Source: Actinomycetota bacterium | Lineage (GTDB): Bacteria; Actinomycetota; Actinomycetes; Nanopelagicales; Nanopelagicaceae | Assembly: GCA_009699375.1 (NCBI GenBank) | Contig: WLOF01000007.1 | Span: forward strand, 1 to 35,901 | Length of the DNA: 35,901 nt | Direction of reading: 5' to 3' | Part shown: positions 27,946-35,367 of the stretch, in pieces | Numbering within the stretch: the first letter of the stretch is position 1 | Layout: each line of letters opens with the position of its first letter | The notes under the pieces: generated by a model | What the model was told of the DNA's origin: nothing | The model's database searches: none | What the model saw: the letters and a program-made list of their open reading frames with translations, nothing else | Program-made: the position numbers and the translations under genes

Positions 27946-28385
27946 ACCTCGATAATCTTTATCAAGAAGTTATTTTGGATCACTATAAGAATCCTGAAAA
28001 CAAGAAGCTTTCAGTTGAAAAGGATGTTCAGGTACATCACCTCAATCCAAGTTGCGGAGACGAAGTGACGCTAAATCTCACTCTTGAATCTGGTCGTATC
28101 AGCAATATTTCCTGGGAGGGCAACGGTTGTTCAATCTCGATGGCGAGTACTTCAATTATGTCGACCTTGCTTCTGGGAAAATCTCCAGACGATGCAAAGA
28201 AGATACTCGACTCTTTTATGGAACTCATGCAAAGTAAAGGTAGCGCCAAAGGCGACGAACTCCTCCTTGAAGACGCGGTAGCTTTCGCCGGCGTTTCCAA
28301 GTATCCCGCCCGAATTAAGTGCGCATTACTTGGATGGATGGCCTATAAGGATGCATCTTTACAAGTTGAAGCGAAAAGTAAGTAG
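27942..28385 (+). CDS. sufU: Sulfur-transfer protein SufU
   Basis: A 147-residue IscU-like zinc protein that accepts persulfide sulfur from SufS and passes it to SufB. Expected metal ligands are C38 and D40 (NPSCGDEV), C63 (GNGCSIS) and C127 (RIKCALLGW). The insertion between the second and third cysteine region (about residues 80-110), which separates SufU from IscU, is present. The ATG overlaps the sufS TGA and has GGAGG just upstream. As in Firmicutes, SufS plus SufU replaces the SufSE pair of proteobacteria. Confidence 0.95.
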   Translation: MNLDNLYQEVILDHYKNPENKKLSVEKDVQVHHLNPSCGDEVTLNLTLESGRISNISWEGNGCSISMASTSIMSTLLLGKSPDDAKKILDSFMELMQSKGSAKGDELLLEDAVAFAGVSKYPARIKCALLGWMAYKDASLQVEAKSK

Positions 28386-28424
28386 GCTTCTCAATGATCA
28401 ACCCAAAGGAAAGAAGGTAAAAAG

Positions 28425-28736
28425 ATGCAAGCAAAGATTGATGACATTACAGAAGCCATGAAAGATGTGGTAGATCCTGAGTTGGGAATCAATGTTGTTG
28501 ACCTTGGGTTGATTTACGACGTGATGGTTGATGAGAGCAATATTGCAGTATTGAATATGACGCTCACTTCAGCGGCATGCCCATTGCAGGACGTGATTGA
28601 AGATCAAACTCGACAAGCGCTTGCACCATTGACTGCAGATGTGAGAATTAATTGGGTATGGATGCCACCTTGGGGTCCAGACAAAATTTCTGACGATGGT
28701 AGAGACCAGCTAAGAGCGTTGGGATTCACGGTTTAA
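28425..28736 (+). CDS. sufT: SufT-type Fe-S maturation protein (DUF59/MIP18)
   Basis: A 103-residue protein of the MIP18/PaaD-like family. KDVVDPELGINVVDLGLIYDV at the start and LTSAACPLQDVIEDQTRQAL, which carries the conserved reactive cysteine, are the family hallmarks. Known members help carry Fe-S clusters to target proteins, mostly under high demand. AAAGGAAAG and a purine-rich stretch precede the ATG. It closes the suf operon, 39 nt after sufU. An ABC exporter gene starts 3 nt after its stop. Confidence 0.9.
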   Translation: MQAKIDDITEAMKDVVDPELGINVVDLGLIYDVMVDESNIAVLNMTLTSAACPLQDVIEDQTRQALAPLTADVRINWVWMPPWGPDKISDDGRDQLRALGFTV

Positions 28737-28739
28737 ACA

Positions 28740-30608
28740 TTGTCTCAACACGCAGCATGGATGACCTTTCGCTCTATAACCGCAGACCCGTCAGTTAAAG
28801 ATCAAAAGCTCAAACCGGGCACTATCGGAAGAATTGCTAATTTTGCCAAACCATATAAATGGCCCTTAGTTTTCTTTTTAATAACGGTCGTCATTGATGC
28901 TTTCCTGATTGTCGCAACCCCGTTGATTTTACGAAAATTAATTGATCAAGGGGTAATCCCGCATAACGGGCCGTTGGTTACAAAACTAGCGATAATTGTC
29001 GGCGTCCTTGCAGTTGCGGATTCGCTCATGAGCATTGTTGGACGTTGGTTCTCATCTCGGATTGGCGAAGGGCTCATATTCGATCTTCGCTCTTTGGTTT
29101 TTTCTCATGTGCAAAAACAATCAATTGCATTTTTCACAAGAACTCAAACCGGAGCCCTTATATCGCGAATCAATTCCGATGTGATTGGCGCACAGCAAGC
29201 GTTCACATCCACCCTTTCTGGACTCATAAGCAATGTAGTCAGCTTGATTCTGGTAGCAGTAACTATGTTGATTCTCTCGTGGCAGATCACAATAGTTTCC
29301 CTCGTCTTATTGCCACTTTTCCTCTTACCTACAAAGTGGGTAGGAAGAAAACTCCAGTCCCTGACTCGGGCTTCTTTTCAAATGAACGCTGAAATGTCGA
29401 GCACTATGACAGAGCGGTTTAATGTTTCCGGTGCCATGCTTGTTGCGTTATATGGCAGACCGGAAACGGAGCACCAGTATTTTTCGTCTAGAGCCCGCAA
29501 AGTTGCAGACATCGGAATCACTATTGCGCTTCTCAACAGGATTTTCTTTGTCGCGTTAACAAGTGTGGCTGCAGTTGCAACTGCTTTTGCCTATGGAATT
29601 GGTGGTCATTTAGCTATATCTGGAACAGTAACGGTGGGAACTTTGTTGGCTATTACTGCACTCTTATCTCGCCTCTACGGCCCTCTGACAGCTCTATCGA
29701 ACGTACGTATAGATGTGATGACAGCTTTGGTTTCATTTGAACGTGTGTTCGAAGTTCTAGATTTAGAACCCATGGTTTCGAATTCACCACATGCAGTAGA
29801 ACTGCGAAATAGTCAACCAGGGATCGAATTTAAGAATGTGACTTTCGCATACCCTCGTGCCGAAGAGATTTCACTTGCTTCGTTGGAGTCTGTATCAAAA
29901 CCTGAAACTGCTCCAAGTGGTGAAGTGCTTCGCAACTTATCGTTTATTTGTCAGCCCGGCACGATGACTGCTGTAGTTGGTCCATCGGGTGCAGGTAAAA
30001 CAACAATAAGCGCACTCATACCCCGACTTTACGATGTTACATCGGGCGAGATTCTAGTTGGTGATGTTGACATTCGAAATTTGACGATTGAAAGCTTGAG
30101 AAATTCAATTGGAGTCGTCATGCAAGATGCACATCTATTCCACGACACGATTGCTGCAAACCTGAGATATGCCAAACCTGACGCAACATTTGAAGAGATG
30201 CGAAGCGCATGTGAATCTGCCCGAATTTGGACGCTCATTGATTCGCTACCAAATGGCTTAGAAACGATGGTTGGCGAGAGAGGGCATCGACTTTCCGGAG
30301 GAGAGAAACAACGAATCGCAATCGCGCGTTTACTGCTAAAGGAACCGTCAGTCGTGATCTTGGATGAGGCTACAGCGCATCTGGATTCTGAAAATGAGGC
30401 TCTTGTTCACGAAGCTTTAAGCATCGCTTTGCAAGGTCGCACAAGTCTTGTAATCGCCCATCGATTAAGTACCGTAATGGAAGCTGATCAAATCCTCGTT
30501 CTTGATCAAGGAGTTCTTGTTGAACGAGGTACACACGAAGACTTAGTTGCTAAGAAAGGCTTGTATGCCGAGCTTTATACGCGGCAAGATTTATCTACTT
30601 CGACGTAA
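28740..30608 (+). CDS. ABC exporter, fused membrane and ATPase domains
   Basis: A 622-residue half-transporter of the MsbA/LmrA-like class that would act as a dimer. The first 340 residues hold six membrane helices (the first at about 33-55). The ATPase domain has Walker A GPSGAGKTT (about 414-422), a Q-loop VMQDAHLFHDTIAANL, signature LSGGEKQR (about 518), Walker B VVILDEATAHLD, and an H-loop IAHRLSTV. A 20-residue insert rich in Ser/Glu (AEEISLASLESVSKPETAPS) follows the A-loop. The substrate is unknown. The start is uncertain: TTG 28740, 3 nt from sufT, or ATG 28761. Close coupling to sufT may be accidental compaction. Its 3' end overlaps the convergent SURF1 gene by 18 nt. Confidence 0.88.
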   Translation: MSQHAAWMTFRSITADPSVKDQKLKPGTIGRIANFAKPYKWPLVFFLITVVIDAFLIVATPLILRKLIDQGVIPHNGPLVTKLAIIVGVLAVADSLMSIVGRWFSSRIGEGLIFDLRSLVFSHVQKQSIAFFTRTQTGALISRINSDVIGAQQAFTSTLSGLISNVVSLILVAVTMLILSWQITIVSLVLLPLFLLPTKWVGRKLQSLTRASFQMNAEMSSTMTERFNVSGAMLVALYGRPETEHQYFSSRARKVADIGITIALLNRIFFVALTSVAAVATAFAYGIGGHLAISGTVTVGTLLAITALLSRLYGPLTALSNVRIDVMTALVSFERVFEVLDLEPMVSNSPHAVELRNSQPGIEFKNVTFAYPRAEEISLASLESVSKPETAPSGEVLRNLSFICQPGTMTAVVGPSGAGKTTISALIPRLYDVTSGEILVGDVDIRNLTIESLRNSIGVVMQDAHLFHDTIAANLRYAKPDATFEEMRSACESARIWTLIDSLPNGLETMVGERGHRLSGGEKQRIAIARLLLKEPSVVILDEATAHLDSENEALVHEALSIALQGRTSLVIAHRLSTVMEADQILVLDQGVLVERGTHEDLVAKKGLYAELYTRQDLSTST

Positions 30609-31319
30609 CAGAATACGTCCGTAAACCACCATTCCTGCGAAGAAAAGCCACTGTAGGGCGTAAGCCATGTGTGGACCATCAGATAGCTCAGGTAATTCAA
30701 CAGGGGACCCGGGTTTAAGTTGCGGGTCATTTGAATCCAGTAAGTCAACATAATATTTTTCTGTACCATTTACATATTGTGCTTGCGCATTCCATCGTGA
30801 AATAAGATTGTCTTTGTTGTTCGTTGGGATTGCAAAAAAAGATCCTCGCGGAAGTGAGTGGTCTAATCGAACTCTCCCCAAAATACTCACTTGGGTTTTT
30901 GGCGTGATCGGCAACCTGGGAGTAGATGTGGCATCAGCGCCCGGAGCAATCCACCCTCGATCAACCCAGAAGGATTGACCGCTTGTGGCTGTAAATAGCG
31001 TTAGCAAATCAAAACCATATTTACCTTCTGAATAACGGTTTCGCAAAAGAATTTGATGCGAACTATCGAATGTACCTTCGATCGAAATTTTTCGCCATTC
31101 AGCATCATCGATATTAAGCGCAGTTTTCTCTAAAGAAGTAGGCCCTTGTGAGATATGACTTGCAATTCTTGAATTCAGCTCATGGCGTGCAGTCCCACGA
31201 TTGAACTGCCAAACGCTAGCCCACAAACACAGTACAACAAGAAGAATGGCTAGGAGGCTTGCAACAAGCGGGTGATCTTCCTTGTTGCGCGACTCAATTG
31301 ATACTTTTACGCCGCTCAT
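30591..31319 (-). CDS. SURF1-family cytochrome oxidase assembly protein
   Basis: A 242-residue membrane protein with one N-terminal helix (about residues 17-37, ending WASVWQFNRG) and one C-terminal helix (after GPHMAYALQWLFFAGM), with an outside domain between, the SURF1 layout. RNRYSEGKYGFDLLTLF and FWVDRGWIAPG are the family motifs. SURF1 assists insertion of heme A into subunit I of cytochrome c oxidase, which fits ctaA in this window. The ATG at 31319 is chosen since the helix follows after a short basic stretch; it overlaps the upstream DUF3099 gene by 26 nt. A start 28 codons earlier would lie deep in that gene. Its 3' end overlaps the ABC exporter gene. Confidence 0.87.
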   Translation of the reverse strand: MSGVKVSIESRNKEDHPLVASLLAILLVVLCLWASVWQFNRGTARHELNSRIASHISQGPTSLEKTALNIDDAEWRKISIEGTFDSSHQILLRNRYSEGKYGFDLLTLFTATSGQSFWVDRGWIAPGADATSTPRLPITPKTQVSILGRVRLDHSLPRGSFFAIPTNNKDNLISRWNAQAQYVNGTEKYYVDLLDSNDPQLKPGSPVELPELSDGPHMAYALQWLFFAGMVVYGRILLRRSR

Positions 31320-31560
31320 GAATAACAGAATTTCCAGGCTTGATTGTTTCGCGACCTGCGTTTGCAATAATGACGGCGAAATACGGGAGAACCACAGCAC
31401 CAAACAAGAAGAACCATCGAATTGGACTTGGAGTCAGTAAAGTTGCAATAAAGCATCCTGTACGAATCATCATAGAAATAAAATAACGGCGTTTTCTTCC
31501 AGGTAAATCATCACTCAAACCTGGTTGCGCAGATGTGATGTCATGTAATTCCTCAGCCAT
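31294..31560 (-). CDS. DUF3099-like small membrane protein
   Basis: An 88-residue protein with a charged N-terminus, a short basic stretch GRKRRYFI, two membrane helices (about residues 30-50 and 52-70), and a polar C-terminus. The layout and the RTGCF motif at the first helix resemble the actinobacterial DUF3099 family, whose function is unknown. Position next to SURF1 and divergent from fabG supports this. The ATG at 31560 is preceded by a -10 box at 6 nt, so it is likely translated from a leaderless mRNA. SURF1 starts before its stop. Confidence 0.72.
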   Translation of the reverse strand: MAEELHDITSAQPGLSDDLPGRKRRYFISMMIRTGCFIATLLTPSPIRWFFLFGAVVLPYFAVIIANAGRETIKPGNSVIHERRKSIN

Positions 31561-31566
31561 GGCTTC

Positions 31567-31572
31567 AGCCTA
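31567..31572 (-). promoter_or_regulatory. -10 box of DUF3099 gene, leaderless type
   Basis: TAGGCT on the minus strand is followed by 6 nt (GAAGCC) and the ATG at 31560. The hexamer is the same as at ctaA. No Shine-Dalgarno is present. Confidence 0.5.
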
Positions 31573-31670
31573 GGTCCTACCTGACTATGTCGCACCTCCA
31601 TAATCGTGAATGTTTCGCATGAAGCTGATTGCGGCGGCGTGGAAATTGTTACTTACGCTCGAGTAGCAGG

Positions 31671-31676
31671 TACCTT
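31671..31676 (+). promoter_or_regulatory. -10 box of fabG, leaderless type
   Basis: TACCTT is followed by 6 nt (TTACCT) and the fabG ATG at 31683. A weak -35 candidate TTGTTA lies at 31646-31651 with a 19-nt spacer. Confidence 0.5.
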
Positions 31677-31682
31677 TTACCT

Positions 31683-32390
31683 ATGACACAACCGATAGCT
31701 CTTGTCACGGGTGGAAACCGAGGCATTGGTTTAGCGATTGCACAAGAACTCAAGACACAAGGTTTCCTCGTGGTGGTTTCTCATCGAACTGGTAGTGCGC
31801 CCGCAGGTTTTGATTCAATCATCATGGACGTCACATCTACTCAAAGCGTTGAAGATGGGTTCATTGCAATAGAAGAGAAATTTGGCACCCCCGAAGTGAT
31901 CGTTGCTAATGCCGGAATCACTCGTGATGGTCTTGCTATGCGCATGAGTGATGAGGATTTCCTTGATGTGATAGATACGAATTTGAACGGTGCTTTTCGT
32001 GTCGCGCGTCGAGCAACGCGAGGTTTATTGAAATTAAAACGAGGGCGTCTAATTTTTGTTGGTTCAGTGGTCGGATCTGTTGGGGCCGCTGGGCAAATCA
32101 ATTACTCCGCAAGCAAATCTGGATTAGTAGGCATGGCTAGATCTTTTGCAAAAGAGCTTGGAACACGGGGGATCACCTCGAATGTCATTGCCCCCGGTTT
32201 TGTAGAAACGGATATGACCGCGGAACTTGATGAAAAGCGACGCACGGAAATCGAAAACGCTGTGCCTCTCGCAAGATTTTGTAGCGCAGAAGAAGTTGCT
32301 GGAGTCGTTGCTTTTATCGCCAGTGATAAAGCTGCATACATTACGGGTGCCGTGATACCCGTTGATGGCGGATTAGGAATGGGGCATTAA
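31683..32390 (+). CDS. fabG: 3-oxoacyl-ACP reductase FabG
   Basis: A 235-residue short-chain dehydrogenase that reduces beta-ketoacyl-ACP with NADPH in fatty-acid elongation. TGGNRGIG (residues 10-17 region), NAG at 76-78, and the catalytic S128, Y141 and K145 (GQINYSASK) are present; PGFVETDMT is typical of FabG/MabA. R35 in VVSHRTG supports NADPH use. The ATG at 31683 is chosen over a TTG 18 codons upstream because a -10 box lies 6 nt before it and the extra residues are low-complexity basic sequence. fabI follows after 1 nt. The pair matches the mabA-inhA operon of mycobacteria and its counterpart in Streptomyces. Confidence 0.94.
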   Translation: MTQPIALVTGGNRGIGLAIAQELKTQGFLVVVSHRTGSAPAGFDSIIMDVTSTQSVEDGFIAIEEKFGTPEVIVANAGITRDGLAMRMSDEDFLDVIDTNLNGAFRVARRATRGLLKLKRGRLIFVGSVVGSVGAAGQINYSASKSGLVGMARSFAKELGTRGITSNVIAPGFVETDMTAELDEKRRTEIENAVPLARFCSAEEVAGVVAFIASDKAAYITGAVIPVDGGLGMGH

Positions 32391-32391
32391 C

Positions 32392-33159
32392 GTGGGACTA
32401 CTTCAAGGTAAAAACATTCTCGTAACAGGCGTACTGACTGATGCGTCGATAGCATTTCATATCGCTCGTTTGGCTCAAGAAGAAGGAGCCACTGTAATCC
32501 TGAGTTCCTACGGAAGAGTCTTACGTTTGACAGAGAGAATTTCTGGACGTTTGCCACAAACCGCCCCTGTTATTGAATTAGATGTCACAAACGATGACGA
32601 TCTTGCAGCTCTCGTGGAGCGAGTTCGTGCTCATGTTCCTACTTTGCACGGAGTTGTTCACTCAATTGGCTTTGCGCCAGAAGCTGCGCTGGGTGGTAAT
32701 TTTCTTAATACAACATGGCCAGATGTCGCAACCGCTCTGCAGGTATCAGCTTTTTCTCTGAAATCTCTGACGATGGCTGCACGTCCGTTGTTCAATGGCG
32801 GTGCTTCTGTTGTGGGATTAGATTTTGACGCAAGCGTTGCGTGGCCTAAATACGATTGGATGGGTGTTGCTAAGGCAGCTCTCGAATCTACCTCACGTTA
32901 TTTAGCCAGAGATTTGGGTCCAGAAAATATTCGAGTAAATTTGGTCGCTGCTGGTCCCATTAAAACTATGGCTGCGAAATCCATACCTGGTTTTGAAGAC
33001 TTTGAGCATGTATGGAACGAACGATCAGCGCTGGAATGGGATGTGAATGATCCTGTACCTGCTGCTCAAGCGACGATTGTTCTTCTTTCTGATTGGTTGC
33101 CTAAAACAACCGGCGAAATCCTTCATGTAGATGGCGGCGTTCACGCTATGGGCGCTTGA
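32392..33159 (+). CDS. fabI: Enoyl-ACP reductase, FabI/InhA type
   Basis: A 255-residue NADH-dependent reductase that completes each round of fatty-acid elongation. Actives are Y154 and K161 (KYDWMGVAKAAL), with the Y-x6-K spacing of FabI/InhA rather than Y-x3-K. ILVTGVLTDASIAFHIAR near the N-terminus is the variant glycine motif, and VHSIGFAPEAAL holds the serine equivalent to InhA Ser94. LVAAGPIKTMAAKSIPG is strongly InhA-like. The family is the target of triclosan and activated isoniazid. The GTG start lies 1 nt after the fabG stop, without a separate ribosome binding site. Confidence 0.95.
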   Translation: MGLLQGKNILVTGVLTDASIAFHIARLAQEEGATVILSSYGRVLRLTERISGRLPQTAPVIELDVTNDDDLAALVERVRAHVPTLHGVVHSIGFAPEAALGGNFLNTTWPDVATALQVSAFSLKSLTMAARPLFNGGASVVGLDFDASVAWPKYDWMGVAKAALESTSRYLARDLGPENIRVNLVAAGPIKTMAAKSIPGFEDFEHVWNERSALEWDVNDPVPAAQATIVLLSDWLPKTTGEILHVDGGVHAMGA

Positions 33160-33194
33160 TCTACGCTCGATTTCACTCTTTTCGCACTCTCTAG

Positions 33195-33200
33195 TACCCT
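33195..33200 (+). promoter_or_regulatory. Candidate -10 box of the infC-rpmI-rplT operon
   Basis: TACCCT, the same hexamer as at rpsA, lies 160 nt before the infC start. The -35 would be the weak TTCACT at 33172-33177 (17-nt spacer). A leader of about 150 nt would result. Confidence 0.35.
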
Positions 33201-33205
33201 TTCGC

Positions 33206-33359
33206 ACAGACCAGTGGCTTTTTCACTGCAAGAGGAGTTAGCGCTCCCACCTTCATCGCCCCGGCGAGTTGGTAAGTCGAAGCTCTTTTAGAGCTCTTCG
33301 CGTTGCGCTCCCTTGCAGAGATTTACTACTGACAAGCACACGACCGTGAAGGAGTTTTT
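33206..33359 (+). promoter_or_regulatory. Structured leader of infC
   Basis: The long leader is unusual in a window where most genes have none. A hairpin at 33278-33300 pairs AGCTCT with AGAGCT around TTT and extends by CGA/TCG with a 2-nt bulge; TCGC-CCCG-GCGA forms a small stem just before it (from 33255). No T-run follows, so it is not a terminator. IF3-L35-L20 operons are often autoregulated by L20 or IF3 through such leaders. A match to a known leader family was not tested. Confidence 0.4.
33348..33354 (+). promoter_or_regulatory. Shine-Dalgarno that fixes the infC AUC start
   Basis: GAAGGAG is followed by five T and then ATC at 33360. The spacing is ideal, and there is no ATG, GTG or TTG in frame between the upstream stop at 33330 and residue 35. 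Confidence 0.85.
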
Positions 33360-33938
33360 ATCACAACTGAAGCCCGCATCAATGATCGAATTCGCGTCCC
33401 CGAAGTTCGTCTCATCGGACATACCGCTGAGCAAATCGGAGTTGTAGATATCGATACCGCGTTGCGAATGGCAGACGAAGTAGGTCTTGACCTTGTTGAG
33501 ATCGCTCCAGATGCTGTTCCGCCCGTTTGCAAGATCATGGATTTTGGAAAATACAAATACGAGATCGCGCAAAAAGCACGGGAAGCACGGCAGAACCAGA
33601 CTCACATTGTGATTAAAGAGGTTCGGATGCGACCAAAGATTGAAGCTCACGATTATGAGACCAAACGGAATCATATTGAGAAGTTTCTTCGAGGTGGCGA
33701 CAAAGTGAAAATAACGATGCAGTTTCGCGGACGCGAACAAACGAGGCCAGAGCTTGGTTACAAACTCCTGCAGCGTTTGGCAGAAGACATTGCTGAATTT
33801 GGTTTCATCGAATTTGCTCCCAAGCAAGAGGGACGCAATATGACGATGGTGCTAGGTCCAACAAAGAAGAAAACAGAAGCTGTTGCAGAGCAGAAGGCGG
33901 CCCGAAAAGCTAAAGCTGAATCTGAAGCAGCCGAATAA
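33360..33938 (+). CDS. infC: Translation initiation factor IF-3, AUC start codon
   Basis: A 192-residue factor that binds the 30S subunit and rejects wrong start codons and tRNAs. The N-domain begins [19 protein letters not shown] right after the start and continues with [25 protein letters not shown]; the C-domain has VKEVRMRP-like [19 protein letters not shown] and [12 protein letters not shown] basic Lys/Ala tail follows. The first in-frame ATG (33462) would remove 34 residues including the invariant INDRIR segment. An in-frame TGA at 33330 closes the frame upstream, and only ATC at 33360 has a ribosome binding site. Known infC genes use AUU or AUC so that IF-3 can limit its own synthesis; the same is inferred here. 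rpmI follows after 33 nt. Confidence 0.95.
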   Translation: MTTEARINDRIRVPEVRLIGHTAEQIGVVDIDTALRMADEVGLDLVEIAPDAVPPVCKIMDFGKYKYEIAQKAREARQNQTHIVIKEVRMRPKIEAHDYETKRNHIEKFLRGGDKVKITMQFRGREQTRPELGYKLLQRLAEDIAEFGFIEFAPKQEGRNMTMVLGPTKKKTEAVAEQKAARKAKAESEAAE

Positions 33939-33971
33939 ACAGAACTTAACGATCGAGAGGATGTACGCAGC

Positions 33972-34169
33972 ATGCCAAAGATGAAAACGCACAGTGGCGC
34001 GAAGAAGACTTTCCGCGTTACCGGATCTGGAAAGATCATGCACGAGCGAGCTGGCAAGCGCCACCTTCTTGAGCGCAAATCATCACGTCACACACGTCGT
34101 TTGACTAATGATGCAACCGCGAAACCAACAACAGCATTTACAGCCAAGCGCATGCTTGGCCTGAAGTAA
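33972..34169 (+). CDS. rpmI: 50S ribosomal protein L35
   Basis: A 65-residue basic protein of the large subunit. [20 protein letters not shown] at the start and [14 protein letters not shown] in the middle are the L35 signatures. GAGAGG lies 10-11 nt upstream. It sits in the conserved infC-rpmI-rplT order, with rplT starting 12 nt later. Confidence 0.96.
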   Translation: MPKMKTHSGAKKTFRVTGSGKIMHERAGKRHLLERKSSRHTRRLTNDATAKPTTAFTAKRMLGLK

Positions 34170-34181
34170 GGAGCGCCCTAA

Positions 34182-34544
34182 ATGGCAAGAGTTAAACGCG
34201 GTGTTCACGCCGCCAAGAAGCGTCGCACAGTTCTCGAACGTGCCAGTGGCTACAGAGGTCAACGTTCACGTCTTTACGCTAAAGCGAAAGAGCAACTTAC
34301 TCACTCCATGGTCTACGCATTCAACGACCGTAAAGATAAAAAAGGTGATTTTCGCCAGCTATGGATCCAACGCATTAATGCTGCAAGTCGTGAAAACGGA
34401 TTGACATATAACCGTTTCATTCAGGGACTTAAAGCTGCAGGCGTAGAAGTGGATCGTCGCGTGTTATCAGAGCTAGCAACCAATGAACCAGAAACCTTTA
34501 AGACATTGGTTGAAGTAGCGCGCAAAAACTTAACTTCAAAATAA
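34182..34544 (+). CDS. rplT: 50S ribosomal protein L20
   Basis: A 120-residue protein with a long basic N-terminal helix ([36 protein letters not shown]) that runs into 23S rRNA, and a globular C-domain with [19 protein letters not shown] and [21 protein letters not shown]20 is needed for early 50S assembly and in several bacteria represses its own operon. AAGGAG precedes the ATG. The rRNA methyltransferase gene starts 12 nt after its stop. Confidence 0.97.
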   Translation: MARVKRGVHAAKKRRTVLERASGYRGQRSRLYAKAKEQLTHSMVYAFNDRKDKKGDFRQLWIQRINAASRENGLTYNRFIQGLKAAGVEVDRRVLSELATNEPETFKTLVEVARKNLTSK

Positions 34545-34556
34545 CTCGATACCTCA

Positions 34557-35345
34557 ATGATTGAGAGCCTTCATTCGCCGCATATTGCGCGAGTGAAGGC
34601 TCTTCTTGGTTCTCGTGGAAAAAAGGAGCGACGAGAAGGCGGAGTATTTATTGCAGAAGGTTTGCAATTTTTGCGTGAAGCAGCCAAAGAAAATGCTAGT
34701 CCCCGAATTCAGACGTTGTATTTAACTGCAGCAGGTCGACTCAAAATCGCTTCCGAAAAAATCGATATCACTGCTTTCGAAGCTGTTGATGTCAGCGATA
34801 CGGTGATGGCAGGCATGGGTGAAACTGTTACCCCGCAGGGAATTTTGGCTATATGTGAAATGCCGTTGTGGGAGATTGAAGACATAGTCATTGCAGAGAA
34901 TTCGAAATATGTATACCTGCATGAAATACAAGATCCCGGAAATGCCGGAACAATTTTGCGTAGTGCAGATGCGATGGGATTCAGCGGCTTAATTACTTCA
35001 GCGAATAGTGTCGATATTTATTCGCCTAAAGTAGTACGGGCAAGTGCAGGTTCTTTATGGCACCTGCCAGTTTACGAACGAGTGGAACTGACTGAATTAA
35101 TTTCGAAATGGCCCAATGATTCGATTTACGCACTTACCGCGGATGGAGATAAATCCTTAGTGGATATCAATCCACAAGCTCCTTCGTTATGGATATTTGG
35201 CAATGAAGCAAGAGGGATAGAGGGTCTTGCATCTCTAAGGAATGTCACTACTGTCCACATTCCTATGACGGGCAATGCTGAAAGCCTTAATCTCGCTTCG
35301 GCAGTTGCCATCACTTTGTTTCGTGTTAGTTCCGCATCAAAGTAA
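34557..35345 (+). CDS. SpoU-family (TrmH/RlmB-like) RNA 2'-O-methyltransferase
   Basis: A 262-residue enzyme with an N-terminal L30e-like substrate-binding domain (about residues 1-100) and a C-terminal SPOUT knot. The three SpoU motifs are present: VYLHEIQDPGNAGTILRSAD, LWIFGNEARGI and VHIPMTGNAESLNLASAVAI, with the conserved Asn/Arg of motif 1, Glu of motif 2 and Ser-Leu-Asn of motif 3. It methylates ribose in rRNA or tRNA with SAM. The exact target (such as 23S G2251 for RlmB, or A1067 for thiostrepton-resistance relatives) cannot be read. Position between rplT and pheS is conserved in actinobacteria. No ribosome binding site is obvious; it may be coupled to rplT. Confidence 0.9.
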   Translation: MIESLHSPHIARVKALLGSRGKKERREGGVFIAEGLQFLREAAKENASPRIQTLYLTAAGRLKIASEKIDITAFEAVDVSDTVMAGMGETVTPQGILAICEMPLWEIEDIVIAENSKYVYLHEIQDPGNAGTILRSADAMGFSGLITSANSVDIYSPKVVRASAGSLWHLPVYERVELTELISKWPNDSIYALTADGDKSLVDINPQAPSLWIFGNEARGIEGLASLRNVTTVHIPMTGNAESLNLASAVAITLFRVSSASK

Positions 35346-35355
35346 CCTGTCACAG

Positions 35356-35361
35356 TAGACT
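35356..35361 (+). promoter_or_regulatory. -10 box of pheS, leaderless type
   Basis: TAGACT is followed by 6 nt (GCGACC) and the pheS ATG at 35368. I see no tRNA-Phe-type attenuator or T-box in the 22-nt gap. Confidence 0.5.
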
Positions 35362-35367
35362 GCGACC

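Noticed and set aside
30602-30619. GACGT/ACGTC hairpin at the end of the ABC exporter gene as a terminator
   Set aside because: Only 5 bp with an 8-nt loop and no T-run on either strand.
31320-31403. Longer SURF1 start at 31403
   Set aside because: It would lie wholly inside the DUF3099 gene and put an unrelated segment before the membrane helix.
31629-31682. Longer fabG start at TTG 31629
   Set aside because: It would include the promoter and adds basic residues not found in FabG proteins.
33462-33938. infC beginning at the first in-frame ATG (33462)
   Set aside because: It would drop the invariant IF-3 N-terminus; the upstream frame is open and has a good ribosome binding site before ATC 33360.
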